From positions 62,001-126,000 of the forward strand of contig CACMUL010000001.1 of assembly GCA_902616855.1 (NCBI GenBank): DNA of 64,000 nucleotides, given 5' to 3'. Numbering within the stretch: position 1 is the first letter of the stretch; every line of letters starts with the position of its first letter. The notes below the pieces were generated by a model, which saw nothing but the letters and a program-made list of their open reading frames with translations, had not been told where the DNA came from and ran no database searches. The position numbers and the translations under genes were made by a program. This DNA is from an uncultured Alphaproteobacteria bacterium. Its GTDB lineage: Bacteria > Pseudomonadota > Alphaproteobacteria > HIMB59. Of the stretch, positions 54,464-63,409 are shown piece after piece.

Positions 54464-55649
54464 CAAAAGAATTACTATCAGGTTTAATGGGAATAGATCT
54501 ATCTATACCCTTTACAATTTTTTTTTCTTTATCGTAAAAAGGTAAATCCACAACAACTCCGGTGTGTGAAGAATTATCTGGGAGAATTATTTCTATCTCT
54601 TTATTCATATAATCATTTGGTTCATAAAATCTTACATAACCAATTCCTTGTTGGAGAGTTGGAGACGGTACACCTGCTGTTATGTAACCGACTTGTTTAT
54701 CATTAATTTTTATTTTACTTCCAGCTTTAGGAACTGCTGTTTTACAAGTTATTCCAAATAAACAAGGTCTTTTATCTTTTTTAATTAAAGCGTCTTTACC
54801 GATAAAATCTTTATCCATATCCACAAAATACCCAAGGCCAGCTTCGAAGGGAGTAATTGTTGTATCTATATCAGTTAAATTTCCAAAAATACCACCCTCA
54901 ATTCTTCTAATTGTCATGGCTCTAGAGGCAGAAAATTTCATACCATATGGTTTACCACATTCAATAAGATAGTCCCATAGAGCCAGATGGTCTGTTTTAA
55001 AACCATCACAAAAAATTTCAAATCCTAATTCATTTGTAAAACCTGTTCTTGAGACATATAAAGTTTGCCCTCCTAGATCAAAAAAATTGGATGTAAAATA
55101 AGGCATATTTTCATCAATCTTTCCACTTGAAGCTAACTTCATGATATCGATTGATGCCGGACCTTGAATTTGAAGAACTCTAGATTTAGGGTCTTTTATT
55201 TGAACATCATAATTTGAACTATGAGCAATAAGCCAATCTTCAAATGGGCCATCTGCTTGGACGTACCAAAACTTTTCCTCATCAAATCTAAATAATACTC
55301 CATCCATGAAAATTCCACCTTTTGGTGTACAGGCAAGTGCATAATAACCTCTGCCAATTTTTGTTTTTGAAATATCTCTTGTCAGCACTTTATTCAAAAA
55401 AGAAACTGAGTCTTTTCCTGATATTTCTATCGGTTTTTCTGGAACATCAAATAAAAGAGCTTTTTGTCTTAAAAGCCAATATTTTTCTGAAGGATCTTCA
55501 TCAATTTTCATAGGAAAGTACCTTCCTGCATAAACACCTCTGACCATGTTCGAAGTATTAGTGCGCTGAATGAATGGAGACTCTTCAAATCTACGCGCAC
55601 TAATTTGAATTGTTTGGTTTAGATCAGCTTCTTCTTGTAAATTTCCCAT
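54453..55649 (-). CDS. GcvT-family folate-dependent aminomethyl/methyltransferase
   Basis: The 398-residue protein has the GcvT fold: an N-terminal barrel with EISGKDSVSFLNKVLTRDIS, VLQIQGPASIDIMKL and SRTGFTNELGFEIFCDG, then the C-terminal barrel GKDALIKKDKRPCLFGI. The DmdA/dimethylglycine-type branch transfers a methyl from sulfonium or amine substrates to tetrahydrofolate. This protein resembles neither DmdA nor a DMGDH fusion exactly. It starts immediately after the molybdoenzyme stop (no gap) and has no FAD oxidase domain. Confidence 0.8.
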   Translation of the reverse strand: MGNLQEEADLNQTIQISARRFEESPFIQRTNTSNMVRGVYAGRYFPMKIDEDPSEKYWLLRQKALLFDVPEKPIEISGKDSVSFLNKVLTRDISKTKIGRGYYALACTPKGGIFMDGVLFRFDEEKFWYVQADGPFEDWLIAHSSNYDVQIKDPKSRVLQIQGPASIDIMKLASSGKIDENMPYFTSNFFDLGGQTLYVSRTGFTNELGFEIFCDGFKTDHLALWDYLIECGKPYGMKFSASRAMTIRRIEGGIFGNLTDIDTTITPFEAGLGYFVDMDKDFIGKDALIKKDKRPCLFGITCKTAVPKAGSKIKINDKQVGYITAGVPSPTLQQGIGYVRFYEPNDYMNKEIEIILPDNSSHTGVVVDLPFYDKEKKIVKGIDRSIPIKPDSNSFDAK

Positions 55650-57995
55650 TTATTTATCAATGACTCTATTAGATTTATAATCACGAATAATAACAGGAGG
55701 GTCAAATGCAGTCACAGGCGAAATTTTATCTTTAAATAATTCTACTTCGATGAGACATGAGTGTGCTATAGGACCTTGACCTAATTTTGAAGTTCCTTTG
55801 TCTTTTGTAAGGACATTAGGATTACCATGTTTACAGATAGTTTTTAAATTTTTAGAGTCCTCAGGGTCGTACCATGCACCTGTACTAATTTGAACAACTC
55901 CAGGGCGAATATTATCATTAATGTTTACACCAGCTAAACAGGCACCTCTGTCATTAAAAAGTTTTACTATATCTCCCTCATTTATTCCTCGACTGCTCGC
56001 ATCAACACTATTCATTTCAATTGGTTCACGATCTTTAATTTTAAAAGATTTACTATAGCCTCCGTGATCCATTTGACTATGTAATTTATTTTTTGGTTGA
56101 TTAGATATTAAATGTAAAGGATAGTTTTTATTTTTACTACCAAGCCATTCACAGGGTTCTAACCAGGTTGGATGACCAGGACAATCATCATAATTAAAAC
56201 TATCTACTGTTTTAGAATATATTTCTATTTTTCCACTTGGAGTTGAGAGTGGGAATTTAGTAGGATCTTCTCTGAAATCTTTTAACATTATTGTATTTTC
56301 TTTTGGTGGTGGAACTTTAAACCACCCTATTTTTCTAAACTGCTGATAGCTAGGAAAATCAATATTTTTTAATGACTTTGATTTGACTGATGTTTCTTGA
56401 TAAATCCATTTTTGCCAATCTTCTTCATCTCTTCCTTCAGTAAAAAGATTTTCGACATCCATTTTTTTTGCAATTCCTTTAAAAATATCAAAATCACTTT
56501 TAGCCTCTTTAAAAGGTTCAACTAATTTTGACATTGAAATTACATAAGGATCTCTTGGGGTAAGCATTATATCTTGTCTTTCAAGTGGAGTGGTACAAGG
56601 TAAGATAATATCTGAATATTTAGCTAAAGAATTCCAACACCATTCATTAGAAATGATAGTTTCAGGTTTTTGCCAAGCTAGCAAAAGTTTATTAATATCT
56701 TGATGATGATGAAAAGGATTTCCACCTGCCCAATAAATTAATTTAATATCAGGATATTCATACTCTTTGCCATCAAAATGAAAAGTTTCACCTGGATTTA
56801 AAAGTAAATCACTAATCCTTGCAACTGGGATAAAATTATCAATTTTATTGTCAGATTGTGGAAAAGCAGCGCCAGGAATAATAGAAAACTGCCCACCAAT
56901 GTGATTTGTTGCACTATAACCAAAGCCAAAACCACCACCTGGTAAACCTATTTGACCCAACATTGATGCCAACATAATTGCAGCCCAAAAAGGCTGTTCA
57001 CCATGATCTTGGCGAGTTAAAGACCAACTAACAGATATCATAGTTCGCTTTGAGGACATGTCTCTTGCCAAAGAAATAATTTCATCTGATGAGATTTCAC
57101 TTATTTCTGAAGCCCAATTAGCATCTTTTACAACTCCATCTAAATCTCCTAAAAGATATGGTAGGAAATTATCAAAACCTTCTGTGTATTTTTTAATAAA
57201 TATTTCACTATATAAATTTTCTTTGTATAGAGTGTGTGCTATACCGAGCATAATTGCTACATCAGTATTAGGTCTTAAAGGTAACCACTTTCCTTTAACC
57301 TCATCTAACAAGTCACTTTTCAATGGACTCAAATTTACAAATCTTATGCCAGCTTTAGCGGAACTAATAAGTTTTTCTTTTTGATTATGACTTCCAGTAC
57401 CACCTTGAGCTATTTGACCATTTTTTAAAGGAACTCCTCCAAAACATACAAATAGTTCTGTGTTTTCTTCGATTGAGTCCCAACTAGTGCAAGTATCAAG
57501 ATAGGCTCTATAACTTCCAAGTATATGGGGAACCATTGCTTCTGCTGCTGCAAAACTATAAGTAAACTTTGATCTTGTGTAGCCACCAATGCAATTTAAA
57601 AAACGATGTAGTTGACTTTGAGCATGATGAAATCTTCCAGCACTAGCCCAGCCATAAGATCCACCAAATATTGAGGAATTACCAAAGTTTTCTCTTACTC
57701 TATTTAATTCTTTGGCCACTATATTTTCAGCTTCATTCCAAGATACAGCTACAAAAGGATCAATCCCTCTTAAGTTATTGTTTGTTCCTGGTCCATTATC
57801 AATCCAACTTTTTCTTATCATAGGTTTATCAATTCGCGTCTTATTATCGTGAATGTCTACAATACCTGGACCTATTGGTGATGGATCTTTATCATTTTCC
57901 CATCCAATTAATTCTGTAACTTTCCCATTATTTACTTTTGCTCTATAAGTTCCCCAATGCGAACTAGTTAAGGGAAGATCTTTCTTAAAACCCAT
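55650..57995 (-). CDS. Bis-MGD molybdoenzyme of the BisC/DMSO-reductase family (cytoplasmic)
   Basis: The 781-residue protein spans the four-domain bis-molybdopterin fold. FGGSYGWASAGRFHHAQSQL near residues 110-129 matches the cofactor region of biotin/DMSO/TMAO reductases, with Ser118 the likely molybdenum ligand. TRQDHGEQPFWAAIMLASML is also typical. There are no N-terminal Fe-S cysteines and no Tat signal, so a cytoplasmic BisC-like N- or S-oxide reductase is predicted. The substrate is unknown. It overlaps the permease gene by one base (TAATG), so it is coupled to uptake. Confidence 0.85.
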   Translation of the reverse strand: MGFKKDLPLTSSHWGTYRAKVNNGKVTELIGWENDKDPSPIGPGIVDIHDNKTRIDKPMIRKSWIDNGPGTNNNLRGIDPFVAVSWNEAENIVAKELNRVRENFGNSSIFGGSYGWASAGRFHHAQSQLHRFLNCIGGYTRSKFTYSFAAAEAMVPHILGSYRAYLDTCTSWDSIEENTELFVCFGGVPLKNGQIAQGGTGSHNQKEKLISSAKAGIRFVNLSPLKSDLLDEVKGKWLPLRPNTDVAIMLGIAHTLYKENLYSEIFIKKYTEGFDNFLPYLLGDLDGVVKDANWASEISEISSDEIISLARDMSSKRTMISVSWSLTRQDHGEQPFWAAIMLASMLGQIGLPGGGFGFGYSATNHIGGQFSIIPGAAFPQSDNKIDNFIPVARISDLLLNPGETFHFDGKEYEYPDIKLIYWAGGNPFHHHQDINKLLLAWQKPETIISNEWCWNSLAKYSDIILPCTTPLERQDIMLTPRDPYVISMSKLVEPFKEAKSDFDIFKGIAKKMDVENLFTEGRDEEDWQKWIYQETSVKSKSLKNIDFPSYQQFRKIGWFKVPPPKENTIMLKDFREDPTKFPLSTPSGKIEIYSKTVDSFNYDDCPGHPTWLEPCEWLGSKNKNYPLHLISNQPKNKLHSQMDHGGYSKSFKIKDREPIEMNSVDASSRGINEGDIVKLFNDRGACLAGVNINDNIRPGVVQISTGAWYDPEDSKNLKTICKHGNPNVLTKDKGTSKLGQGPIAHSCLIEVELFKDKISPVTAFDPPVIIRDYKSNRVIDK

Positions 57996-60118
57996 TAGGA
58001 CTTATCTAATCCAAGGGCTTGTCTTTGCTTCTTAGTCCAAGCGTGGGTTATCCTATCTATGATAATAGCAAGAAGAACGATAGCCAAACCGGCTGATAGA
58101 CCTCTACCTGTATCTGATCTTTGAAGTGCATTAAATACTTGGAGTCCTAGACCTTTTCCTCCAATCAATGGTGTAACAATTTGCATTGCAAAAGCCATAA
58201 TTACAGTTTGATTAAAACCCATAACGAGACTTGGTACAGCTAATGGAAATTTTACTTTATTTAAAGTTTGAATTCCTGTTCCTCCAAAAGATTTAGATAC
58301 CTCTGAATAGCTTCCTGACACTTGTGACAAACCAAGAGCTGTTAATCTTATTATTGGTGGTACAGAATATATAACAGTTGCAATAACTGCAGATACTATA
58401 TTTCCACCAAAAAACATTAAAACAGGAATTAAATAGCAAAAATAAGGCAAAGTTTGCATTGCATCTAAAACAACATTTTGGATATCTCTGTACCATTTAT
58501 TGTAGGATGCTATTACTCCAAGCGGTACACCTATAACAAAGCAAATTAAAACTGAAACCAATACTGAAGATAACGTAATCATTGAATGCACCCACATACC
58601 TGTAGCTCCAATAAAGGCTAATAATATCGCAGTAATTGTGGCAAACTTTATTCCTACAGTCACATATCCAATAAGTATGAAAACAATCATTGTATACCAC
58701 CAAGGTATCTGAGTTAGAAATAAATTTAATGGGTTTAGTAAATACAAGTAAACAAAATACTTCATACCTTTCGCAAATGATATAAAACCAGGATCAAGAG
58801 TCATTGCCTTAACAGTATCTTCTATTGGTTTTTGGATATCAATTGTCCATGTTTCTGGGAAAGTTCCTATACTATAAATGTATGCATCAAAAATAAAAAT
58901 GAATATAAAAATTAAAAATGATGAGAATAAAAAATATCGTTGATTTATAAAATTTTTAATTGAATTATTATTAGACTTATTAAAAAGAGAAATTAAGCTA
59001 GCAATTATATTAGCAAAAACACTAATAGTAGTTCTAAAAAATATATTTATAAGCTTTACAGATATTCTCAAGGGTAATTCAATTAAGTTTGCGATGGGGT
59101 TTCTGTGTAAATTTTGCGGTAATAAGTAAAATTTTTTTACATCATCTGGTAAGGTTTCTTTTTCTTTACTAATAGCACTACTTATTCTGTCAAACATTAT
59201 TGCCATAAATAAAATACACAAGCCCCCTTCCATTGCCCAACCAACATCTAATTTTCTAATTGCTTGCCATACTTGACCGCCTAAACCTTCAGCACCAATA
59301 AAAGTTGCAAGAACAACTAAAGCTAATGCCATCATAATTGTTTGATTAACACCCATCATAATACTTGGTAAGGCCATAGGAATTTTAATTTTAAATAAAA
59401 GCTGAAATTTATTAGATCCAAAAGACTCAGCTGACTCTATTGTTTCTTTAGATACTTGTCTTATTCCTAAATTTGTTAACCTAATAATTGGAGGCATAGC
59501 ATAAATTAATGTAGCAAGTATTGCTGGAGCACCACCAATTCCAAAAAAGAACATAGCGGGAAATAAATATACAAAGGCTGGCATTACTTGCATGGTGTCT
59601 AAAATAGGTTTTAGAAAATTTTCAAATCTATCACTTTGAGAACTGAGTATTCCTAGGATAACTCCAAAAATTACAGATAAAATTACTGATAAGCCCATTA
59701 ATGCTAATGTTTGCATTGAGACTTCCCACATATCCACAGCTCCCCAAAAATAAACTGTAAACATACAAAATAAGGCTAGTTTTATACCTCCATATGCTAG
59801 AGCTGGAAGAGCCATTAAAGACATTATTAAAATCCATGGAGACTCAACAAAGAAATTTTCCAAGGCCATGTAACCAGCTTGTAAAAAAGATGCAAATAAT
59901 CTCGTTATCCATCTATAGTTATCTTTTAAATAATCCTCTCCGGCATTTATCCATGCAGTAAATTTAAATTCATCAGTAATAGATTTAGGAAATACTGTAG
60001 GGTCTTCATTAATAATCGACAGATAATATGCTACTGCCCCAATAATAAAAATACTTATGTAAAAGATTATATTTTTATTTAATTTATTTTTAATGGCTAT
60101 ATTTTGATCTAAAGACAT
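57995..60118 (-). CDS. Double ProW-like ABC permease (two permease domains in one chain)
   Basis: This 707-residue membrane protein contains two full BPD_transp_1 modules. The first includes DTMQVMPAFVYLFPAMFFFG, YAMPPIIRLTNLGIRQVSKE and LPSIMMGVNQTIMMALALVV; the second DAMQTLPYFCYLIPVLMFFG, YSVPPIIRLTALGLSQVSGS and VPSLVMGFNQTVIMAFAMQI. Each carries its own EAA-type loop. The usual ProW is a homodimer, so this fusion makes the pseudo-dimer from one gene. It is divergent from the ProV gene. Confidence 0.93.
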   Translation of the reverse strand: MSLDQNIAIKNKLNKNIIFYISIFIIGAVAYYLSIINEDPTVFPKSITDEFKFTAWINAGEDYLKDNYRWITRLFASFLQAGYMALENFFVESPWILIMSLMALPALAYGGIKLALFCMFTVYFWGAVDMWEVSMQTLALMGLSVILSVIFGVILGILSSQSDRFENFLKPILDTMQVMPAFVYLFPAMFFFGIGGAPAILATLIYAMPPIIRLTNLGIRQVSKETIESAESFGSNKFQLLFKIKIPMALPSIMMGVNQTIMMALALVVLATFIGAEGLGGQVWQAIRKLDVGWAMEGGLCILFMAIMFDRISSAISKEKETLPDDVKKFYLLPQNLHRNPIANLIELPLRISVKLINIFFRTTISVFANIIASLISLFNKSNNNSIKNFINQRYFLFSSFLIFIFIFIFDAYIYSIGTFPETWTIDIQKPIEDTVKAMTLDPGFISFAKGMKYFVYLYLLNPLNLFLTQIPWWYTMIVFILIGYVTVGIKFATITAILLAFIGATGMWVHSMITLSSVLVSVLICFVIGVPLGVIASYNKWYRDIQNVVLDAMQTLPYFCYLIPVLMFFGGNIVSAVIATVIYSVPPIIRLTALGLSQVSGSYSEVSKSFGGTGIQTLNKVKFPLAVPSLVMGFNQTVIMAFAMQIVTPLIGGKGLGLQVFNALQRSDTGRGLSAGLAIVLLAIIIDRITHAWTKKQRQALGLDKS

Positions 60119-60190
60119 ATTAATTTATATTTAATCAACTATATAAGAATTTATAAAAATAATTTTATTTTAATAGTATTAATTCACAAT

Positions 60191-60196
60191 TATAAT
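60191..60196 (+). promoter_or_regulatory. Candidate -10 box for proV
   Basis: A perfect TATAAT stands 19 bases upstream of the proV ATG in the 97-base gap between the divergent ProW and ProV genes. A -35 match is poor in this AT-rich stretch. Confidence 0.3.
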
Positions 60197-60215
60197 AGCC
60201 TTAAACCTGAATAAT

Positions 60216-61250
60216 ATGGATAAAATTATTTGCTCAAATATATGGAAAATTTTTGGCAATGATGAAAAAAGAATTTTAGACAATTTAGATCCAAATTTAA
60301 GTAGAGACGAAGTCCAAGAAAAAACTGGACATGTAGTAGCTGTAAAAGATGTCAGCTTTTCCATTCAAAAAGGTGAAACCTTTGTTGTAATGGGATTATC
60401 AGGTAGTGGAAAATCAACTTTAGTAAGATGTTTAACTAGATTAATTGAACCTACATCTGGATCGGTAATTATTGATGATACTGACATTACAAAAATAAGT
60501 AGAAATAGCCTCCTTGATCTTAGAAGAAATAAAATGAGTATGGTATTTCAACACTTTGGTCTTTTTCCACATCGGACAGTTCTTGAAAACATTTCTTATG
60601 GTTTAGAAATTAGAGGAGAAAAGAAACAAGATAGATTAGACAAGGCTACAGAGTCTTTAAATCTTGTTGGTTTAAAAGGTTGGCATAATAATTATCCAAG
60701 AGAACTCTCGGGAGGAATGCAACAAAGAGTTGGTTTAGCACGAGCGATGGCAGTTGAACCAGAAATCTTAATATTTGATGAGCCATTTTCTGCTTTAGAC
60801 CCATTAATTAGACGAGAAATGCAAGACGAGCTATTAGACATACAAAAAAAATTGCAACGCACTATGGTATTTATTACTCATGATTTTTTAGAGGCAATAA
60901 AAATGGGCGATCATATTGCTATCATGAAAGATGGAGAGATTTCTCAAGTTGGAACACCTGAAGAAATTGTGGCAAATCCAGTTGACAAATACGTTAAAGA
61001 TTTTTGTGAAGATGTTCCAAAATATAAAGTATTAAGTGCTGGAAAAGTTATGCGTAAGGAATGTTCTGATGAGTCAAAGAAATTATTTTCAGATAAAACT
61101 AAATGCATAGATGAAAATGCTAAAATTGAAACATTAATTGACCAAATATGTGAGGATGATACAGCCTACCCTATAATAAATGCACAATCTGGTGAGTTAG
61201 TTGGAGAAATTGATCGAACCATAGTCATGAAGTCTATGAAATCTAAATGA
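60216..61250 (+). CDS. proV: ProV-type betaine ABC transporter ATPase
   Basis: The 344-residue ATPase has Walker A MGLSGSGKST, Q-loop VFQHFGLFPH, signature LSGGMQQR, Walker B ILIFDEPFSALDPLIRREMQ and the switch HDFLEAIKMGD. An N-terminal segment (IFGNDEKRILDNLDPNL) fits ProV/OpuAA. The C-terminus keeps only part of a CBS-like region (LIDQICEDDTAYPIINA), shorter than the E. coli two-CBS form of 400 residues. It would drive the double permease and serve the receptor at 51.7 kb. Confidence 0.93.
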   Translation: MDKIICSNIWKIFGNDEKRILDNLDPNLSRDEVQEKTGHVVAVKDVSFSIQKGETFVVMGLSGSGKSTLVRCLTRLIEPTSGSVIIDDTDITKISRNSLLDLRRNKMSMVFQHFGLFPHRTVLENISYGLEIRGEKKQDRLDKATESLNLVGLKGWHNNYPRELSGGMQQRVGLARAMAVEPEILIFDEPFSALDPLIRREMQDELLDIQKKLQRTMVFITHDFLEAIKMGDHIAIMKDGEISQVGTPEEIVANPVDKYVKDFCEDVPKYKVLSAGKVMRKECSDESKKLFSDKTKCIDENAKIETLIDQICEDDTAYPIINAQSGELVGEIDRTIVMKSMKSK

Positions 61251-61259
61251 TATAAACAT

Positions 61260-62171
61260 TTAGTTTGGTTTATTAATTTTCTTATTTTTATCTCTCCAAA
61301 TAATAATCATTCCAGCGAAAACTATTAATAAAACTCCAGGGAAAAGTTGATCAAAAGGTGCTTCACCAAAAAATATCCATGCTAGAATAAAAGATGAGGG
61401 TATTGCTAAATATTCAAAAACTGCGATTTTACTAGCTGCTATTAACCTATAAGAGTAAATAAATAGAATTGCAGCTGTTCCTCCAAAAATACCAATTAAT
61501 GATAAAATTAAAAAGTCAGTATTGCTCTCAATATATGTATGACCAGTTGTAAAAAAAATAAATATTAATGAACCAAGAAAAGATGAAAAGAGAGAATAGA
61601 ATTGAATTTTTCCTGTAGAAAAATTATCTGGTATAAATTTTAGTACTATCACTTGGACAGCCCATAAGAAAGCAACTAGTATTGGCAAAATAGAATAATA
61701 AGAAAAAATACTACTATTAGGTTTCATGATCATTACAACTCCAACAAAGCCAATTATAACAGCTGACCATCTATATATACCCACTCTGTCTCCTAAAAAG
61801 AAGATTGATAAAATTACTATAAAAAATGTAGAGGAAAAAGTTAGTGTAGATGCTGTAGCAAATTCCATATTATTTATTGCAATGTAATACAAGATATTAA
61901 TAGCCAAAAAACAAGAACCTCTGATAAAACAAAATAAAATAAATTTTTTACTTATATTTTTAAAAAGGTCTGAGCTTTCTTTATTATAAATTAGTAAAAG
62001 TATTAGGGGGATTATCGCAAAAGTATTTCTAAAAAGAGCTAGTTGAATTGTAGAATACTCACCTCCTAAATATTTTACAATCAATCCATGTATATCTATG
62101 AATATAACTCCAATAACCATTGCAGAGATTGCAAGAAATGTATTTTTTTGATTATAAATAAAATTAATCAT
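61260..62171 (-). CDS. EamA/DMT-superfamily transporter
   Basis: This 303-residue protein with ten helices in two EamA repeats contains AMVIGVIFIDIHGLIVKYLG and VAFLWAVQVIVLKFIPDNFS. It resembles the family members that export or exchange amino acids and nucleosides. It is convergent with the ProV gene, 9 bases apart. The substrate is unknown. A similar but separate EamA protein lies at 7820-8692. Confidence 0.8.
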   Translation of the reverse strand: MINFIYNQKNTFLAISAMVIGVIFIDIHGLIVKYLGGEYSTIQLALFRNTFAIIPLILLLIYNKESSDLFKNISKKFILFCFIRGSCFLAINILYYIAINNMEFATASTLTFSSTFFIVILSIFFLGDRVGIYRWSAVIIGFVGVVMIMKPNSSIFSYYSILPILVAFLWAVQVIVLKFIPDNFSTGKIQFYSLFSSFLGSLIFIFFTTGHTYIESNTDFLILSLIGIFGGTAAILFIYSYRLIAASKIAVFEYLAIPSSFILAWIFFGEAPFDQLFPGVLLIVFAGMIIIWRDKNKKINKPN

Positions 62172-62212
62172 TTCATATCACTATTAACTTGTTATAAACT
62201 TTATTATTCTAA

Positions 62213-63403
62213 ATGAAAAACTTTAAACTAAATGAAAAAGATATCCTGTCTAACCAAGACTGGACTTTTCCGACAACCACATATTACGGACCAGGAAGAT
62301 TTAATGAAATTGCAAAATTTTGTGAGGAATTTGATATTAAAAATCCTCTTATTGTAACAGATAGTGGCAGCAAGGATCTTCCTTTTATAAAGAAGTTAAT
62401 AGCATTATTATCAAAAAATAATATTAAATCAGATTTATTTTATAATATATCGCCTAACCCACGAGATGATGAGATATCAAAAGGATGTGACCAGTTTAAA
62501 AATGGAAGTCACGATTCAATCATAGCTATTGGTGGTGGGAGTGCTATGGATGGTGGTAAGTCTATATGTTTAACTGTTAATAGTGAAACTCCATTATGGG
62601 ATTTTGAGTTTGAACAACCAGTACCAAAAATAACAAAAGAAAATGCATTTCCAAAAATAATAACTGTCCCAACAACTGCAGGAACCGGGGCTGAAACAGA
62701 AATAACAGCAATGGTTACACATTTAGAAAAAGGAATGAAATTTTGCATCTGGCATCCAGATGTAAGACCTATATTCACACTAGTAGATCCAGAGTTGACA
62801 TTAGAATTACCTCCAAAATTAACAGCGTGGACAGGTGTCGATGCTCTTGTACATAGTATCGAGGGATACTGTGTGCCAGGTTTTCATCCACTTTGTGATG
62901 GAGCTGCTTTGGAAAGTCTTAATTTAATTTCAAAATCTCTTGTTTTAGCTGTAGAAGAACCAAATAATTTGTTGGCAAGAGGTGCAATGATCATAGGATC
63001 ATATTTGGGAGGAATATCCTTTTTAAAGGGATTAGGTAATGTTCATTCAATATCCCACATGGTTGGAGCAGAATTTAATACTCATCATGGTTTAACGAAT
63101 GCTATTGTTTTACCACCTGTTCTTCATTTCAATTTACCAGGTATGGATGAAAAAGTTCAGAGAATGTCAGAAGCCATGCAATTTGAAAATCATACAGTAA
63201 ATGAATTTACTCAAAATATTGAATTGTTACTTGATAGATTAAATATCCCTAAAAGTTTAAGTGAAATTGATGTTCCTGAAGACTGTGCTGAAAGGATTGC
63301 AAAAAAAGCTATGCAGGATCAAGCCTATGCAACAAATCCAAAAGAAGCATCATTGTTGCAAATGAAAGACATTGTTACTCAAAGTATAAAACAAGCTCGC
63401 TAA
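62213..63403 (+). CDS. Iron-containing alcohol dehydrogenase
   Basis: The 396-residue type III alcohol dehydrogenase has IIAIGGGSAMDGGKS for NAD binding, TVPTTAGTGAETEITAMV, and metal ligands in WTGVDALVHSIEGYC and HSISHMVGAEFNTHHG. This family reduces aldehydes or oxidises diols and hydroxy acids with iron. The gene is 6 bases before the amidase gene and 41 bases from the divergent EamA start. The substrate is unclear; 4-hydroxybutyrate or methanol-type branches are possible. Confidence 0.9.
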   Translation: MKNFKLNEKDILSNQDWTFPTTTYYGPGRFNEIAKFCEEFDIKNPLIVTDSGSKDLPFIKKLIALLSKNNIKSDLFYNISPNPRDDEISKGCDQFKNGSHDSIIAIGGGSAMDGGKSICLTVNSETPLWDFEFEQPVPKITKENAFPKIITVPTTAGTGAETEITAMVTHLEKGMKFCIWHPDVRPIFTLVDPELTLELPPKLTAWTGVDALVHSIEGYCVPGFHPLCDGAALESLNLISKSLVLAVEEPNNLLARGAMIIGSYLGGISFLKGLGNVHSISHMVGAEFNTHHGLTNAIVLPPVLHFNLPGMDEKVQRMSEAMQFENHTVNEFTQNIELLLDRLNIPKSLSEIDVPEDCAERIAKKAMQDQAYATNPKEASLLQMKDIVTQSIKQAR

Positions 63404-63409
63404 GCCTAT

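Noticed and set aside
54453-55649. Calling the GcvT-family protein DmdA
   Set aside because: The N-terminal third does not resemble the DMSP demethylase I know; only family level is supported.
58293-58703. Two short cysteine/tyrosine-rich minus-strand frames
   Set aside because: Frame-shifted shadows of the double permease.
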